DNA of 64,000 bases from Pseudomonas sp. 10-1B. Its GTDB lineage: Bacteria; Pseudomonadota; Gammaproteobacteria; Pseudomonadales; Pseudomonadaceae. The notes below the pieces were generated by a model that worked only from the letters and a program-made list of their open reading frames with translations, searched no databases and was not told the DNA's origin. A program made the translations under genes and the position numbers. Below, piece by piece: positions 44,828 to 54,036 of this stretch. The DNA lies in assembly GCF_000935045.1 (NCBI RefSeq), contig NZ_JYKS01000003.1, positions 1 to 64,000 of the forward strand, written 5' to 3'. Position 1 is the first letter of the stretch, and every line of letters starts with the position of its first letter.

Positions 44828-45179
44828 TTTCTCCTGGACCGGTGCAACCGCAAGATTTTGGTCCTGATTTCTGAATCTCCACAGAAAGAAGATCAAAAAG
44901 CGAGGCTGCCAAAATTTCCGAGGGTCTTTTTAGCGAAAATTCGAAGAGTGAATATTTTGAATTTGTATCGCCGTCGAGCACTAGAGCCCCCAGAAAGTCA
45001 GCCTCATCAATTATAGATATGGGGATGGGCAACCAATTTTCGCCACCATTAGGAGAAAATAACAAAACATCATCAGTAGAGTCTTTCGCTGCACCAATAA
45101 CTTTACACGACATGGGGACTGTAGTCGTAGCCGTCTCTGACGCCAGAAAATTCCTTATATCATTCGCGCCTATCTTCAT
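44688..45179 (-). CDS. Unknown island protein with Cys-rich C terminus, possibly frameshifted
   Basis: 163 residues from 45179 (MKIGANDIRNFLASETATTT) after CGAGG. The first ~105 residues look like a normal soluble domain. The C terminus (SCGCTGPGE onwards, with many Cys/Arg/Tyr) is read in the same DNA as the start of the membrane protein. That composition resembles a shadow frame, so the natural end may be different. AT-rich DNA; no family recognised. Confidence 0.5.
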   Translation of the reverse strand: MKIGANDIRNFLASETATTTVPMSCKVIGAAKDSTDDVLLFSPNGGENWLPIPISIIDEADFLGALVLDGDTNSKYSLFEFSLKRPSEILAASLFDLLSVEIQKSGPKSCGCTGPGENAASQVQGGEVRPLDGCHPCSTTYRCYRLCWRSDGSQYWGYDRVCC

Positions 45180-46507
45180 ACAAACCTCGACTGTGCATTG
45201 GTTGAAATTTTAAATTTCTTTTACATCAGCTCAAGGAACGGCACGCATACAACTTTCTGAGTTTTACCAAGGTGTAGCTCAGTTTAAACCAATACGTGCA
45301 GATACTTAGTTTACCCTGTGTCAACTGCAAGCGTAGGAGGTTATTTCAAGAAGTTCAATGGCAGATTCGATTCGGCTCCAAATAATTTACAAGCACACCA
45401 CCAGCGTCATCGACCCACTAACTCGTCGCTAGCAATTATCCACGCATCTTTTATTTCGATTAGTTATGCTCGGTGGAGCACTAAGCGTGCAATCAACCCC
45501 ATACAATCCGGTCACTTAGGCAGCATGGACGCAGCTCTGCGGGTAGTAGTCGCACATGGGCGGCAGGAAGCTGTCATGAGCGACCGCTATTGGCCCAGGC
45601 TGTGTGAAAACCTTCGGCCCGATCCGACTGGTTAGAAAACAGCCAGGATTTCGCGCTTCTACGCGAATTCTGGGTTAGCTGAATAGCCAAGCTTCTACAG
45701 ATTTCACGTACGCTCGCGCTCTCCAAAGAATCACTTGGGTTTTCACGCAGCCTGGGCCGATTGCGGTCGTCTGTGAATGGCTTCTTCAGGAAATTTTGCC
45801 CCCTTCCCTACCTAGTTTCAGGTTTCATTGAAGCTTTTCAAGATCTCTTCTGCAGCAGGACATCATCTCCCAGAGCATCAATCAAAAGGGCCCAGAAATT
45901 CCCGATTCGATTCCACAGAAAGCCATAACTAGCTGATTTTTTTATAGATACCCTATGAGGTACGTTAAAAAATCCACCAAATTCCAGTCCAGCGAAAATC
46001 GGGACCTCACGGCCTACAACCGTTCGTCTGGTGCCGTATCAAAAAAGTCTCACCGAAAAGTGGTTTTTTTGTTTTCATGTGTCGCAAAACCCCACATCAT
46101 CCTTGACCCCACCAGGCTCGTGCTTGAACAAAGGCCTCGAAGCCAACACGACCGGTGTAGGTGCAAATGTCATGTGTTGCCTGTTCTGACCCCATCGCCG
46201 GCAAGCCAGCTCCCACAGGCACATCGAACGTCGACACCTTGTCGCCAGACGAGTCGGGGCTCACGCTGTCCAACTTCAAGATCACATTCAGACACGCCGG
46301 CCCCCGTGCGAATGCCTGATGTATCACACAAGCTCTTCCGCAATACACCCGCCATGCCTATGGTTGCTCCGGCAGCTATGCACAAATTGAGCGGTTTTTT
46401 TATGCCTGTCCGGGTTGCCGTCATCTTCAGCCACTTCACGCCCTGACCGATGGCAAGAAGGCCCCGATGCTGATACGGAAGGGGCGAGGCGCACAGGGGT
46501 TGCGAAC
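45180..46507. other. Decayed island DNA
   Basis: About 1.3 kb without a convincing gene. It holds the MITE-like inverted repeats at 45581-45769 and a lone REP arm near 46190-46220. Short open frames exist on both strands but lack ribosome sites or domains. Confidence 0.5.
45581..45769. repeat. MITE-like pair of 31-bp inverted repeats
   Basis: The arm at 45581-45611 has the core GGCCCAGGCTGTGTGAAAAC; the arm at 45739-45769 has the mirror core GTTTTCACGCAGCCTGGGCC. Over 31 bp they differ at about three or four positions. The outer ends (CGACCGC) resemble ends of insertion sequences I recall near IS1182-type elements. No transposase remains between them. Confidence 0.55.
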
Positions 46508-48106
46508 CTAGGTGCGAACAGAGAGGTCACCTCGTGTAGCCGTAGCGCCAGCAGCGTACTCCTCGAATAGCTTCCCCTGACCTCGCCGCGCCTCCTTGTC
46601 GGCATACATGAGCTGATCCGCGGCCTTGAGCGCCGCTTGCAGCGAAGTCGCAGAAGGATCGACGCTCGTGATGCCAAAGCTCGCGCCCGGATAATCGAAA
46701 CGGTATTCGTCAAAGGCGTAGCTACCGATGAGCAGTGGCACCAGCCGCCGACGCATCTCTGCTGCAGCTCTCTCCATCTCGTCCGGATGGGTAGAAGCGG
46801 TCAACCCGATCAAGACGAATTCGTCGCCGCCCCAGCGACCCAACTCGTCGCTCGCCCGCAAGCCCCCCTGCAGGCGTCGGCTGGTTTCGATCAGGAACTG
46901 GTCCCCGACCTCATGTCCGTAGGTGTCGTTGATCGTCTTGAACTCGTCGAGATCAATGAAGGCCACCAGTACCCCCTGCCCCGTCCGTTTAGCCAAAGCG
47001 AAATTCCGCTGCAAGTCGGTCAAGATCGCGCGCCGATTCTTCAAACCAGTCAGGGCGTCGTAGTTCGCCGCATAGCGTTCCTCTTGGCTGCGCATCACCA
47101 TCTGCCCGGCCACACGACTGGAGAGCATGATCAGGATCAATCCGAGCGCTGCCACGCATGCCGCCGCCCAGTAGCATTGCCGGCGCCTCGGTTCCAGGTG
47201 ATCGAGCTTTGCCAGCGTCAGCAGCTGATATTGCGCGTCACTCAACGGCTGGCGACGAACCAGATAAGGGTGGCCGTCAACGAGCCATTGATCGGCTTGA
47301 TCCGCACCGGCCATTACGCGGATATCCATGGGCTCACCCGGCTCCTCGTCGCCATCCACAGCCCTGCGGAAATCTGCTGGGAGCAGTTGCGCCACGTTAC
47401 GCAGCATGAAAAGTGCGCTGGAAGCAGTCGTCACGCGCCCCTGGCGGTTCACGATCAGGGCAATGTGACGCCCCGTCAGGTAGAGTGCCATGTCCGGTGC
47501 ATCGAACTTGACCGTGACAGAACCGAGCGGCATGCCATCGGCATCGTCGATGCGGCTGGCTACGAAATAAGATGGGGTTTTGTTCAGGCGGGCGATACCG
47601 AACATCTCACCCCTACCTGCGTGCAGCGCATCGATGAGGTAGGCACGGCCCGAATAGATCTGCCCAACGATGCTGAAGGACTCCGCCCAATTGCTGGCCG
47701 TTACCGTATCATCCGACAGATTGTTCATATAAATGCGGGCGTAGTGGAGATCGCCGGACAGAGCATCCATGAAATCACCCACCCTTCGAACCAAGGGGTC
47801 ACTGGTGAATTTCGACGCGCGCTCCTCACGCGTGAGTTCCGCGAAGCCTGGTGGATCGTCGCGATATCGGGTGGCGAGCTGGATCACCTCGTTTTGACGG
47901 GCCACCATGTTGGCCACACTGGTCATTTCGGTAAACAGGCGGTCGACGACGCGGCCCGTTATTGTGGCTTCGTATTCAGCGCTGCGAGCCAGGCTGTCGA
48001 GTTCTTCCGCCGTAAGACGCTGCGATATCCACCAGCCCAGACTTGCCACAAATGCCAGCCACGCAAGCACAACGCCCAGTGTTACCCGACGCACGATGGA
48101 AGGCAT
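46508..48106 (-). CDS. Membrane diguanylate cyclase (dCache-GGDEF)
   Basis: 532 residues starting at 48106 (MPSIVRRVTLGVVLAWLAFV) after AGGAAC. A first membrane helix (LGVVLAWLAFVASLGWWI), a ~300-residue periplasmic sensor of the dCache type, a second helix (AACVAALGLILIML) and a GGDEF domain follow. The active site is RWGGDEF, with an allosteric I-site RASD five residues before it, so it is probably active and product-inhibited. DALTGLKNRRAI and FIDLDEFKTINDTYGHEVGD are typical. It makes c-di-GMP in response to a periplasmic ligand. I do not recall it at this place in KT2440, so it may be island cargo. Confidence 0.9.
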   Translation of the reverse strand: MPSIVRRVTLGVVLAWLAFVASLGWWISQRLTAEELDSLARSAEYEATITGRVVDRLFTEMTSVANMVARQNEVIQLATRYRDDPPGFAELTREERASKFTSDPLVRRVGDFMDALSGDLHYARIYMNNLSDDTVTASNWAESFSIVGQIYSGRAYLIDALHAGRGEMFGIARLNKTPSYFVASRIDDADGMPLGSVTVKFDAPDMALYLTGRHIALIVNRQGRVTTASSALFMLRNVAQLLPADFRRAVDGDEEPGEPMDIRVMAGADQADQWLVDGHPYLVRRQPLSDAQYQLLTLAKLDHLEPRRRQCYWAAACVAALGLILIMLSSRVAGQMVMRSQEERYAANYDALTGLKNRRAILTDLQRNFALAKRTGQGVLVAFIDLDEFKTINDTYGHEVGDQFLIETSRRLQGGLRASDELGRWGGDEFVLIGLTASTHPDEMERAAAEMRRRLVPLLIGSYAFDEYRFDYPGASFGITSVDPSATSLQAALKAADQLMYADKEARRGQGKLFEEYAAGATATRGDLSVRT

Positions 48107-48396
48107 GTTCCTGGGTTTTCCCCGCTGCGGCAGCTCGTAGCTCACGCCTCTCTTGCTGGTTGAATGGCGCTCCAAAGCAACTCCTTCTGCGATACAGCAA
48201 GGCGCACGATCGGTCTGGAATCATGCATCACAACAACGAGGCTAGTAAAACTGTAAGACATTCGCCTCAGTGCTCTGGTCGCCGTGCTGCTTGCCAGCGC
48301 TACATGCGTGGCACTGCCGATTTGCGCGGTTCGGTATCTTGGCTCTTACCCAATAGAAGCGCCATGCCTATGCGGGCTTTTCATGCCTGGTCGCGG

Positions 48397-48870
48397 TCAC
48401 AACACCCCATGCATGAAGAACTCGACCGGTACCTTGAAAAACTCAGCAAAGCCCTTTATCTGGGCAACTGTCATCTTCCGCTTGTTATTCAGAATCTCTG
48501 AAACCGCGCTCTGCGTCGCTATCGCAGCCAGGTCCTTCTGCTTCACATCCCTGTCCGACAGCAGAAAGGCCAGCGCTTCGGCCTGGCTCGCGAAGGGCAC
48601 CAATACCGCCACACTTTCGTATTCGTAAACACGGTCCGCCACCATTTCTGCAAAGCGCGCCGCTGCGTGGCCTTCGCTGTCGGCATGCGAGTAGAGCTCA
48701 TCGATCAAAGCCATCCGTGCCTGCAGTTCTGCATCGTCCTTGATGGGATCATGGCACGCGGCCAGAAGCTGGGCCATGGTTGCCATCTGGGCATTCAGGC
48801 CGTCCAGCATGGGTGAAATATTAGCGATGAAGGCATCTAGTCCATTGGCTTCGATTTTATCCCGCTTCAT
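48397..48870 (-). CDS. higA: HigA-type antitoxin with C-terminal HTH
   Basis: 157 residues from 48870 (MKRDKIEANGLDAFIANISP) after AGGTGG. The C-terminal XRE-type HTH is VKQKDLAAIATQSAVSEILN, with KGFAEFFKVPVEFFM as the end seen in HigA of HigB-HigA modules. Its toxin gene would lie just upstream but survives only as a stub (48917-49045). The N-terminal ~95 residues would normally wrap the toxin. Confidence 0.8.
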   Translation of the reverse strand: MKRDKIEANGLDAFIANISPMLDGLNAQMATMAQLLAACHDPIKDDAELQARMALIDELYSHADSEGHAAARFAEMVADRVYEYESVAVLVPFASQAEALAFLLSDRDVKQKDLAAIATQSAVSEILNNKRKMTVAQIKGFAEFFKVPVEFFMHGVL

Positions 48871-48916
48871 GTTGCCACCTGTCGAATCGGTAGAAGATCG
48901 CGCAAGTGCCAGGCTA

Positions 48917-49045
48917 CTACCTGACATCGCTCTTGCACCATTTGTCGTACTCCGCGTGCGACAGAATGGCCTTGATATAGAGGGTGCCCGTTCGCGTGTT
49001 GAGCCATGCGATCAGGCGACATTCATTTTTGCCAAGCGCGGTTCT
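48917..49045 (-). pseudogene. 3' stub of a HigB toxin gene
   Basis: The minus strand reads LGKNECRLIAWLN and then YIKAILSHAEYDKW, ending KSDVR and TAG 46 bp before higA. These match the C-terminal third of HigB mRNA interferases (YRLxxxxNxxxGxxYIKxIxTHAEYDK). Coding stops at a REP arm at about 49046, so the first ~55 residues, including the start, are gone. A deletion with one end in or near the REP would explain it. Confidence 0.7.
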
Positions 49046-49240
49046 TGTGGGAGCCGGGCTTGCCGGCGATGGGCTGCAAAGCAGCCCCAGCGATTGTAGG
49101 TTTGTTGCGCTGTGCTACGCGGTGTACGTCTGGGGCAACGCTAGTGCCAGGGCTCAGGGTTTGAGCCGCAAATGGCCGCAGCCTGAAAGATCGCTTGGGG
49201 CCGCCTTGCGGCCCATCGCCGGCAAGCCAGGCTCCCACAG
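49046..49240. repeat. Widely spaced REP pair, GGGCTTGCCGGCGAT type
   Basis: The left arm GGGAGCCGGGCTTGCCGGCG is followed by GGGCTGCAAAGCAGCCCC. The right arm GCCGGCAAGCCAGGCTCCCA is preceded by GGGGCCGCCTTGCGGCCC. The spacer is about 100 bp, longer than usual. Confidence 0.85.
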
Positions 49241-49325
49241 GGAATTATTTTGAGCAAGACGGTTGCTCCCACAGGGAGCCGTATCAGGGCTGACAGGTGT
49301 TTGCCACAAAATATGCAGCGCTTGT

Positions 49326-49359
49326 GAGATCGAGCGCCGCGCGGGCGGCGCTCGATCTC
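49326..49359. terminator. Perfect 15-bp hairpin after the TonB receptor gene
   Basis: GAGATCGAGCGCCGC (49326-49340), loop GCGG, GCGGCGCTCGATCTC (49345-49359). It lies 19 bp beyond the minus-strand receptor stop and probably ends its transcript, though there is no clear T-tract. Confidence 0.6.
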
Positions 49360-49377
49360 CCACACGCGTCAGCTTGG

Positions 49378-51675
49378 TCAGAACGCCGTGCTAACCGTCA
49401 ACGACAGGTTACGCGGGTCGCCATAGATCGCCCCGGCATAGAACCCGTAGCGGGTGTAATAGTGCTTGTCGAACAGGTTGTTGGCGTTGAGGCTGACGCT
49501 GGTGTCGTCGGTCAGCTGGTACTTGGCCATGGCATTCCAGATCGCATAACCGGACCAGTTCACATCAGTGGCACCATTGCTCACGCCATTGGTGGGCTGG
49601 CCCGCCGGGCTGGAAATGGCGCGGATGTTGCTCTGCGCGGTCACGCCGACACCCAGGGTCAGGCGGTCGAGCGGGCCACTCAGGCGGTAGGTGGTCGAGG
49701 CCTTGAACAGGTGCGATGGGTCGCTACGGCCGTCGCTGTCGATACGGCGGAAGTGCAAGTAGGTGTAACCGGCGTACACGTTCCAGTTGGGGGTCAGGGC
49801 GCCGGCGATTTCCAGGTCGATACCGTCGGTTTCCTGGCCGGAACCGGCCTTGTAGGCGTCACCACCGGTCGGGGTGGTCAGGTCGCCGTCCAGCACTGCC
49901 TTGTTTTCTTGCTTGGTGCGGAAGTACGCCGCCGAAGCGTTCAGGCGACCGTCGAACCATTCACCCTTGATACCCGTCTCGTAGCTTTGCCCACGAATCG
50001 GCTCAACCTTGCTGCCGCTGCTGGTCTCGGCCGTTTGCGGGGTGAAGATGTCGGTGTAGCTGGCGTACAGCGAGTAGTTGTCGTTGAGGTCGTACACCGC
50101 GCCCAGGTAGGGGGTGACGATGCCGTTCTCTTCCTGGCTGGTACGCGTTCCAGCCACGCTGCGGGTGGTGGTCGAGTAGTTGCTGGTGCGCACGCCGACG
50201 ATCACCGACAGCGGGTCGGTGATGCTCAGGCGGGTGGCAGCGTACATGCCCTGCAGGCGGGTGGTGGTCTTGCTGTGGCGGCCAGTGCGCGAGGCGATGA
50301 GGTCGTAATCGTCATCCACGCCATTGCGCCAGTCGGTCAGCGGGAAGCCGTTGTTGGCGCGGAACTGGCAGCCCAGTGCAGGTGCGCTGGTCATGCCGTC
50401 GCCAACCATGGTGCAGGTGTACTCGGGCGACCAGCCGACCGTGCGGCTGTCGTTGTAGCCGAGCATGGCCTGGTGGGTGCGGCCGAACAACTGGAATGGG
50501 CCAGACAGGTCGATCTGCGCTGCCTGCTGGGTGGTGTCGCTGGAGCTGTGCAGGCCGTTCAGCACGGCGCCGCCGCCATCCTGGTCCCAGTAGCCGCCAT
50601 AGCTGCCGCGGCCTGCCGAGTTGACCTTGGCCAGGCCGCGGTGGTTGAGGGCTTCGGTGGCGGCCTGGGAAGCTTTCAGGTCCAGGCTCCAGTCGTTGTC
50701 GAAGCGGTGCTCCAGCGAGCCGAACGCGGTGCGGGTGGTGTACTCGCCAAAACTCCAGCTGGGCACCACGTTGGTGCTGCGCGGCAGGTCGGTCTTGCTG
50801 CCGTCGCGGTACCAGATCGGGATGTTCGCGCCCCAGCCGCCACCGACCACTTTGTTGTACTCGTACTGGTAGCCGGCACCGAGAGTGGTGGCGTCGTCCA
50901 GGTCGAAGGCGAAACTGGCCAGCGCAGCGCGGGAGCGCTCGGACTGGTTGTCGCGGAACGAGTTGGCGTCCTGCTGGGTCATCACCAAGCGCGAGCGCAG
51001 GCGGCCGTCTTCGGACAGCGGCAGGTTGAGGTCGGCGCCCAGGCGGCGTTTGTCCCAGCTGCCATAGGTGGCATAGGCACTGCCGCCGAAGGTCTTGGTT
51101 GGTGCCTTGCGGATCAGGTTGACGGTGGCCGAGGGGTCGCCGGTGCCACCCAGCAGGCCGTTGGCCCCGCGCACGATGTCGATGCGTTCGTACAGGTCCA
51201 TGTTCAGCGCGTTGCCGCTGCCGCTGAAGTCGGAAGCGCCCTGGGTCTGCAAGCCATCGATCTTCCAGTTGCTGATCGAGTAACCACGGGCACGGTAATC
51301 GGTGCGCCCGCCCACTTCGGCCTTGCTCGCCGTCACGCCCGGGGTGGTTTCCAGCGCTTGTTCGATAGTGTGGATGTCACGGTCATCCATCTGCTGACGG
51401 GTGATGCTGGTGACTGATTGCGGCGTCTGCCGTGGCGTCAGGGCCAGGCCGGTGGAGCTGCGGGTGCTTTCGACCGTGTAACCCAGCTGGCCGGCCTCGT
51501 CGGCGGGCAGCAGCGCGCTGTCTTCGATCTGCGTGGCGTCCAGCTCCAGAGGTTTGCTGTCTACAGCCATCGCACCACCACTGATGGCCATGGCTACGAA
51601 AAAGGCGAGGGGTTTTAGGCGGCTACCGCCTTGGCTGATGGGGGTGAAGGTATTCGGGGTGCTCTTTGGATTCAT
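49378..51675 (-). CDS. TonB-dependent siderophore receptor (FpvA/FhuE-like)
   Basis: 765 residues. The signal peptide ends near GGAMAVDS. The plug domain has the family start RQTPQSVTSITRQQMDDR, the NWKIDGLQTQG strand and IDIVRGANGLLGGTGDPSAT. A 22-strand barrel ends in NLFDKHYY ... VSTAF with the terminal Phe. There is no N-terminal STN signalling domain after the signal peptide, so it should not drive an ECF sigma factor. It imports a ferric siderophore across the outer membrane; which one is unknown. It is divergent from an OmpR/EnvZ-type pair 140 bp away. Confidence 0.92.
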   Translation of the reverse strand: MNPKSTPNTFTPISQGGSRLKPLAFFVAMAISGGAMAVDSKPLELDATQIEDSALLPADEAGQLGYTVESTRSSTGLALTPRQTPQSVTSITRQQMDDRDIHTIEQALETTPGVTASKAEVGGRTDYRARGYSISNWKIDGLQTQGASDFSGSGNALNMDLYERIDIVRGANGLLGGTGDPSATVNLIRKAPTKTFGGSAYATYGSWDKRRLGADLNLPLSEDGRLRSRLVMTQQDANSFRDNQSERSRAALASFAFDLDDATTLGAGYQYEYNKVVGGGWGANIPIWYRDGSKTDLPRSTNVVPSWSFGEYTTRTAFGSLEHRFDNDWSLDLKASQAATEALNHRGLAKVNSAGRGSYGGYWDQDGGGAVLNGLHSSSDTTQQAAQIDLSGPFQLFGRTHQAMLGYNDSRTVGWSPEYTCTMVGDGMTSAPALGCQFRANNGFPLTDWRNGVDDDYDLIASRTGRHSKTTTRLQGMYAATRLSITDPLSVIVGVRTSNYSTTTRSVAGTRTSQEENGIVTPYLGAVYDLNDNYSLYASYTDIFTPQTAETSSGSKVEPIRGQSYETGIKGEWFDGRLNASAAYFRTKQENKAVLDGDLTTPTGGDAYKAGSGQETDGIDLEIAGALTPNWNVYAGYTYLHFRRIDSDGRSDPSHLFKASTTYRLSGPLDRLTLGVGVTAQSNIRAISSPAGQPTNGVSNGATDVNWSGYAIWNAMAKYQLTDDTSVSLNANNLFDKHYYTRYGFYAGAIYGDPRNLSLTVSTAF

Positions 51676-51815
51676 TTGGGAAGGCTTCGCATTTGCAGAT
51701 GATTTTTTGTTAGGATTCTAAGGATCGGCCCTCCGGGCTCCAGACCCGACATGTACGGGGATGTAATTGATCGTAACGAGCGCCTTTGGCCCTCACCTGA
51801 CTGGTGTTTCTGCGC

Positions 51816-52538
51816 ATGAGCACAACCCTGCTGGTTGTCGATGACGACGACGAGATCCGCGAACTTCTCTGTGATTACCTGACAGATGCCGGCTATACCG
51901 TGCTGGCAGCTGCCGACGGCGAGCAGATGCGCGAACAGTTGGCCCGGCACAAAGTGGAGCTGGTGGTGCTCGACCTGATGCTGCCTGGCGAAGATGGCCT
52001 CAGCCTGTGCCGCCAGCTGCAAGCCACGCAGGGCCTGGGGGTGATCATGCTGTCGGCCAAGGGCAGCACGCTGGACCGCATCATTGGCCTGGAAGTGGGC
52101 GCCGACGACTACCTGGCCAAGCCCTTCGAGCCACGCGAACTGATCGCCCGGATCAAAGCCGTGCTGCGCCGCCCGCAACGCCTGGAAACACCCGCCGAGG
52201 AACCTGCAGTAGTGGATGCCCAGTCGTTCGCTGGTTTTCGCCTGGAGCACGTGAAGCGCCTGCTCACCCGCCCGGATGGCGAGACCCTGACCCTGCCCCG
52301 CTCCGACTACCGTGTGCTGCGCGAATTGCTGGAAGCCAATAACCGGGTGGTGTCCCGCGATCAGCTGACCCGCAGTGCGTTCGGCCGCGACCACCTGCCC
52401 GACGACCGTTCGGTGGACATGTGCATCAGCCGCCTGCGCCAGCACCTGCGCCGCGCCCCGACGGGTGCCGCGCAAATCCTCACCATCCGCAACGAAGGCT
52501 ACCTGCTGAGCATCGCCAACCACCAGGCCAATGCCTGA
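51816..52538 (+). CDS. OmpR-family response regulator
   Basis: 240 residues from 51816 (MSTTLLVVDDDDEIRELLCD). The phospho-acceptor Asp is in VVLDLMLPGEDG near residue 54, the switch Lys in DDYLAKPFEP, and a winged-helix DNA-binding domain follows (LTRSAFGRDHLPDDRSVDMC). No clear ribosome site precedes the ATG, so translation may be leaderless or start elsewhere. It overlaps the kinase gene by 8 bp, and the two surely pair. The divergent siderophore receptor is a possible target. Confidence 0.92.
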   Translation: MSTTLLVVDDDDEIRELLCDYLTDAGYTVLAAADGEQMREQLARHKVELVVLDLMLPGEDGLSLCRQLQATQGLGVIMLSAKGSTLDRIIGLEVGADDYLAKPFEPRELIARIKAVLRRPQRLETPAEEPAVVDAQSFAGFRLEHVKRLLTRPDGETLTLPRSDYRVLRELLEANNRVVSRDQLTRSAFGRDHLPDDRSVDMCISRLRQHLRRAPTGAAQILTIRNEGYLLSIANHQANA

Positions 52539-53907
52539 GATGCGCTGGCTTCGCCGGCTGTGGCCGCGCACCTTGTTTGGCCAACTGCTGCTGATCATGG
52601 TCAGCGGCACGCTGGTGATCCAGTTGCTGTCGAGCAGCATCTGGTTCGATGTGCGTTTCGCCCAGGTGCTCGAGGCGCCCGTCCGGCTGATCGCTGCACG
52701 CAGCGCAGCGCTGATTGCCAAGGCCGACTGCCACGCCGCCCCGCTGCAGGCGCCAGCCCACTACCAGCTGCGCTGCGCCGAAACCCTGCCCGCGCCCGAG
52801 CATGACGAACGCCGGGGGCGCAGGCGCATCGAGCTGTTGCTGCACCAGGCCCTCGAGTACGAGTTGGGGCATGCCCAGGATGTGCGCCTGATAAAAGTGC
52901 AACTGACCGACGAGCTGGGCCAGCCGATCGTCTGGCGCAGCTTGTTCGGCCTGCGTACGGCGCAGGCACACATCCAGTTCGCGGTGCCGTTGGCCGACGG
53001 CCACTGGCTGACCATCGATGGCCAGGAACTGCAAGGCTGGAGCGGCGAGTCGGCCTGGGTGCTGATCAGTGATTACCTGCTGCGGGTATATGCCCTGCGC
53101 ATCGTCGCCGTGCTGCTGGTGTGCCTGATTGCCGTGCGCCTTTGCCTACGCCCGTTGCGGCGCTTGGCCGATGCCGCGCGTGGCCTGGGCGGCAACCTGG
53201 AGCAGCCACCGTTGGCGCTGGATGGCCCAGAGGAAGTGCGCCAGGCAGCACAGGCTTTCAACGCCATGCAGCAGCGCCTGATCGCGATGGTCAACGACAA
53301 GGCCTACTTCCTGGCCGCCGTGTCCCACGACCTGCGCACCCCGCTGACGCGCATGCGCTTGCGCCTGGAGCGCCTGCCGGATGACGAGCACCGGCAGCGC
53401 CTGCGGCAGAACATCACGCAGATGGACGACATGATCGGCCAGGTGCTCGATTACCTGCGCGCGGGGGAGCAGCAGAATCTGCAGCAGGTGGACCTGGACC
53501 GGCTGGTGGCACGCCAATGCGTGGACCTGGCCACCGCCGAAGAACCACTGCCGGTGCATGGCCAGGCAGGCAGCCTGCGGGTCGATGCCTTGCTGTTGCA
53601 ACGCTGCCTGCAGAACCTGCTGGTCAATGCACTGCGTTATGCCAAGCAGGTTTCGGTGACGCTGGAACGGGCTGGCATGGCGGTGTTCATCCATATCGAC
53701 GACCGCGGGCCAGGGATTGCGCCAGGCCTGCTGGCAACCGTCACCGACCCGTTCGTGCGCGGCGAAGGGTCGCGTAACCAGGCGTCCGGGGGGTATGGAT
53801 TGGGGCTGAGCATTGCCCAGCGGATTGCCGCCAGCCATGGGGGTGAGCTGCTGCTGTCGAACCGCGAGGGCGGCGGATTGCGGGTGAGCATCTTGCTACC
53901 TCACTAA
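52531..53907 (+). CDS. Sensor histidine kinase (EnvZ/RstB type)
   Basis: 458 residues. Membrane helices lie at about 17-37 and 190-210, with a ~150-residue periplasmic sensor between them, then HAMP. The phospho-His is in AAVSHDLRTPLTRMR near residue 265, with the ATPase N-box LVNALRYA and G1 DDRGPGIAPG, G2 GGYGLGLSIAQ. The start at 52531 overlaps the regulator stop; an ATG at 52540 is the alternative. It phosphorylates the upstream OmpR-type regulator; the signal is unknown. Confidence 0.93.
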   Translation: MPEMRWLRRLWPRTLFGQLLLIMVSGTLVIQLLSSSIWFDVRFAQVLEAPVRLIAARSAALIAKADCHAAPLQAPAHYQLRCAETLPAPEHDERRGRRRIELLLHQALEYELGHAQDVRLIKVQLTDELGQPIVWRSLFGLRTAQAHIQFAVPLADGHWLTIDGQELQGWSGESAWVLISDYLLRVYALRIVAVLLVCLIAVRLCLRPLRRLADAARGLGGNLEQPPLALDGPEEVRQAAQAFNAMQQRLIAMVNDKAYFLAAVSHDLRTPLTRMRLRLERLPDDEHRQRLRQNITQMDDMIGQVLDYLRAGEQQNLQQVDLDRLVARQCVDLATAEEPLPVHGQAGSLRVDALLLQRCLQNLLVNALRYAKQVSVTLERAGMAVFIHIDDRGPGIAPGLLATVTDPFVRGEGSRNQASGGYGLGLSIAQRIAASHGGELLLSNREGGGLRVSILLPH

Positions 53908-53916
53908 CGCGGTCTT

Positions 53917-54036
53917 TCGTGGGAGCGGCCTTGTGTCGCGAAAGGGCTGCGCAGCAGCCCCGGCGATCTTCGCCATGGCTCCGAATTCTGGGGCTGCTGC
54001 GCAGCCCTTTCGCGACACAAGGCCGCTCCCACAAAG
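53917..54036. repeat. Large REPIN, GCCTTGTGTCGCGAAAGG type
   Basis: Unusually long matching arms (GGGAGCGGCCTTGTGTCGCG plus GGGCTGCGCAGCAGCCCC and their mirrors), together about 45 bp each. The whole folds into one long hairpin. Confidence 0.92.

Larger units (their letters stand above)
37571..49045. mobile_element. Accessory island at tRNA-Thr (approximate limits)
   Basis: It starts after tRNA-Thr with a terminator, an inverted repeat and a P4-type integrase. It contains a truncated recombinase, AT-rich unknown genes, IS-like inverted repeats, a diguanylate cyclase and an antitoxin with a toxin stub. REPINs, spaced every 1-3 kb elsewhere, are almost absent from 37.6 to 49.0 kb except for a single arm near 46190-46220. 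The right limit is set where HigB coding stops at a REP arm (about 49045). I found no copy of the tRNA 3' end on the right, so the border is a guess; 46.2 kb is an alternative. Confidence 0.6.

Noticed and set aside
45318-45635. A 105-codon plus-strand ORF on the island
   Set aside because: No ribosome site, mixed composition, and it runs into the MITE-like arm. Probably chance or debris.
46170-46439. An 89-codon minus-strand ORF with a hydrophobic start
   Set aside because: The start is GTG with a poor site and the C-terminal part is a translated REP arm. Possibly a relic, but not supported.
37571-49045. A CRISPR array or restriction/CBASS-type defence genes on the island
   Set aside because: I looked for regularly spaced repeats and for methylase, nuclease, cyclase or reverse-transcriptase motifs and saw none. 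The cyclase here is a GGDEF signalling enzyme.
51676-51815. A Fur box before the 765-residue siderophore receptor
   Set aside because: The best match (around 51690-51708) reached only about 9 of 19 consensus positions by eye, too weak to annotate.
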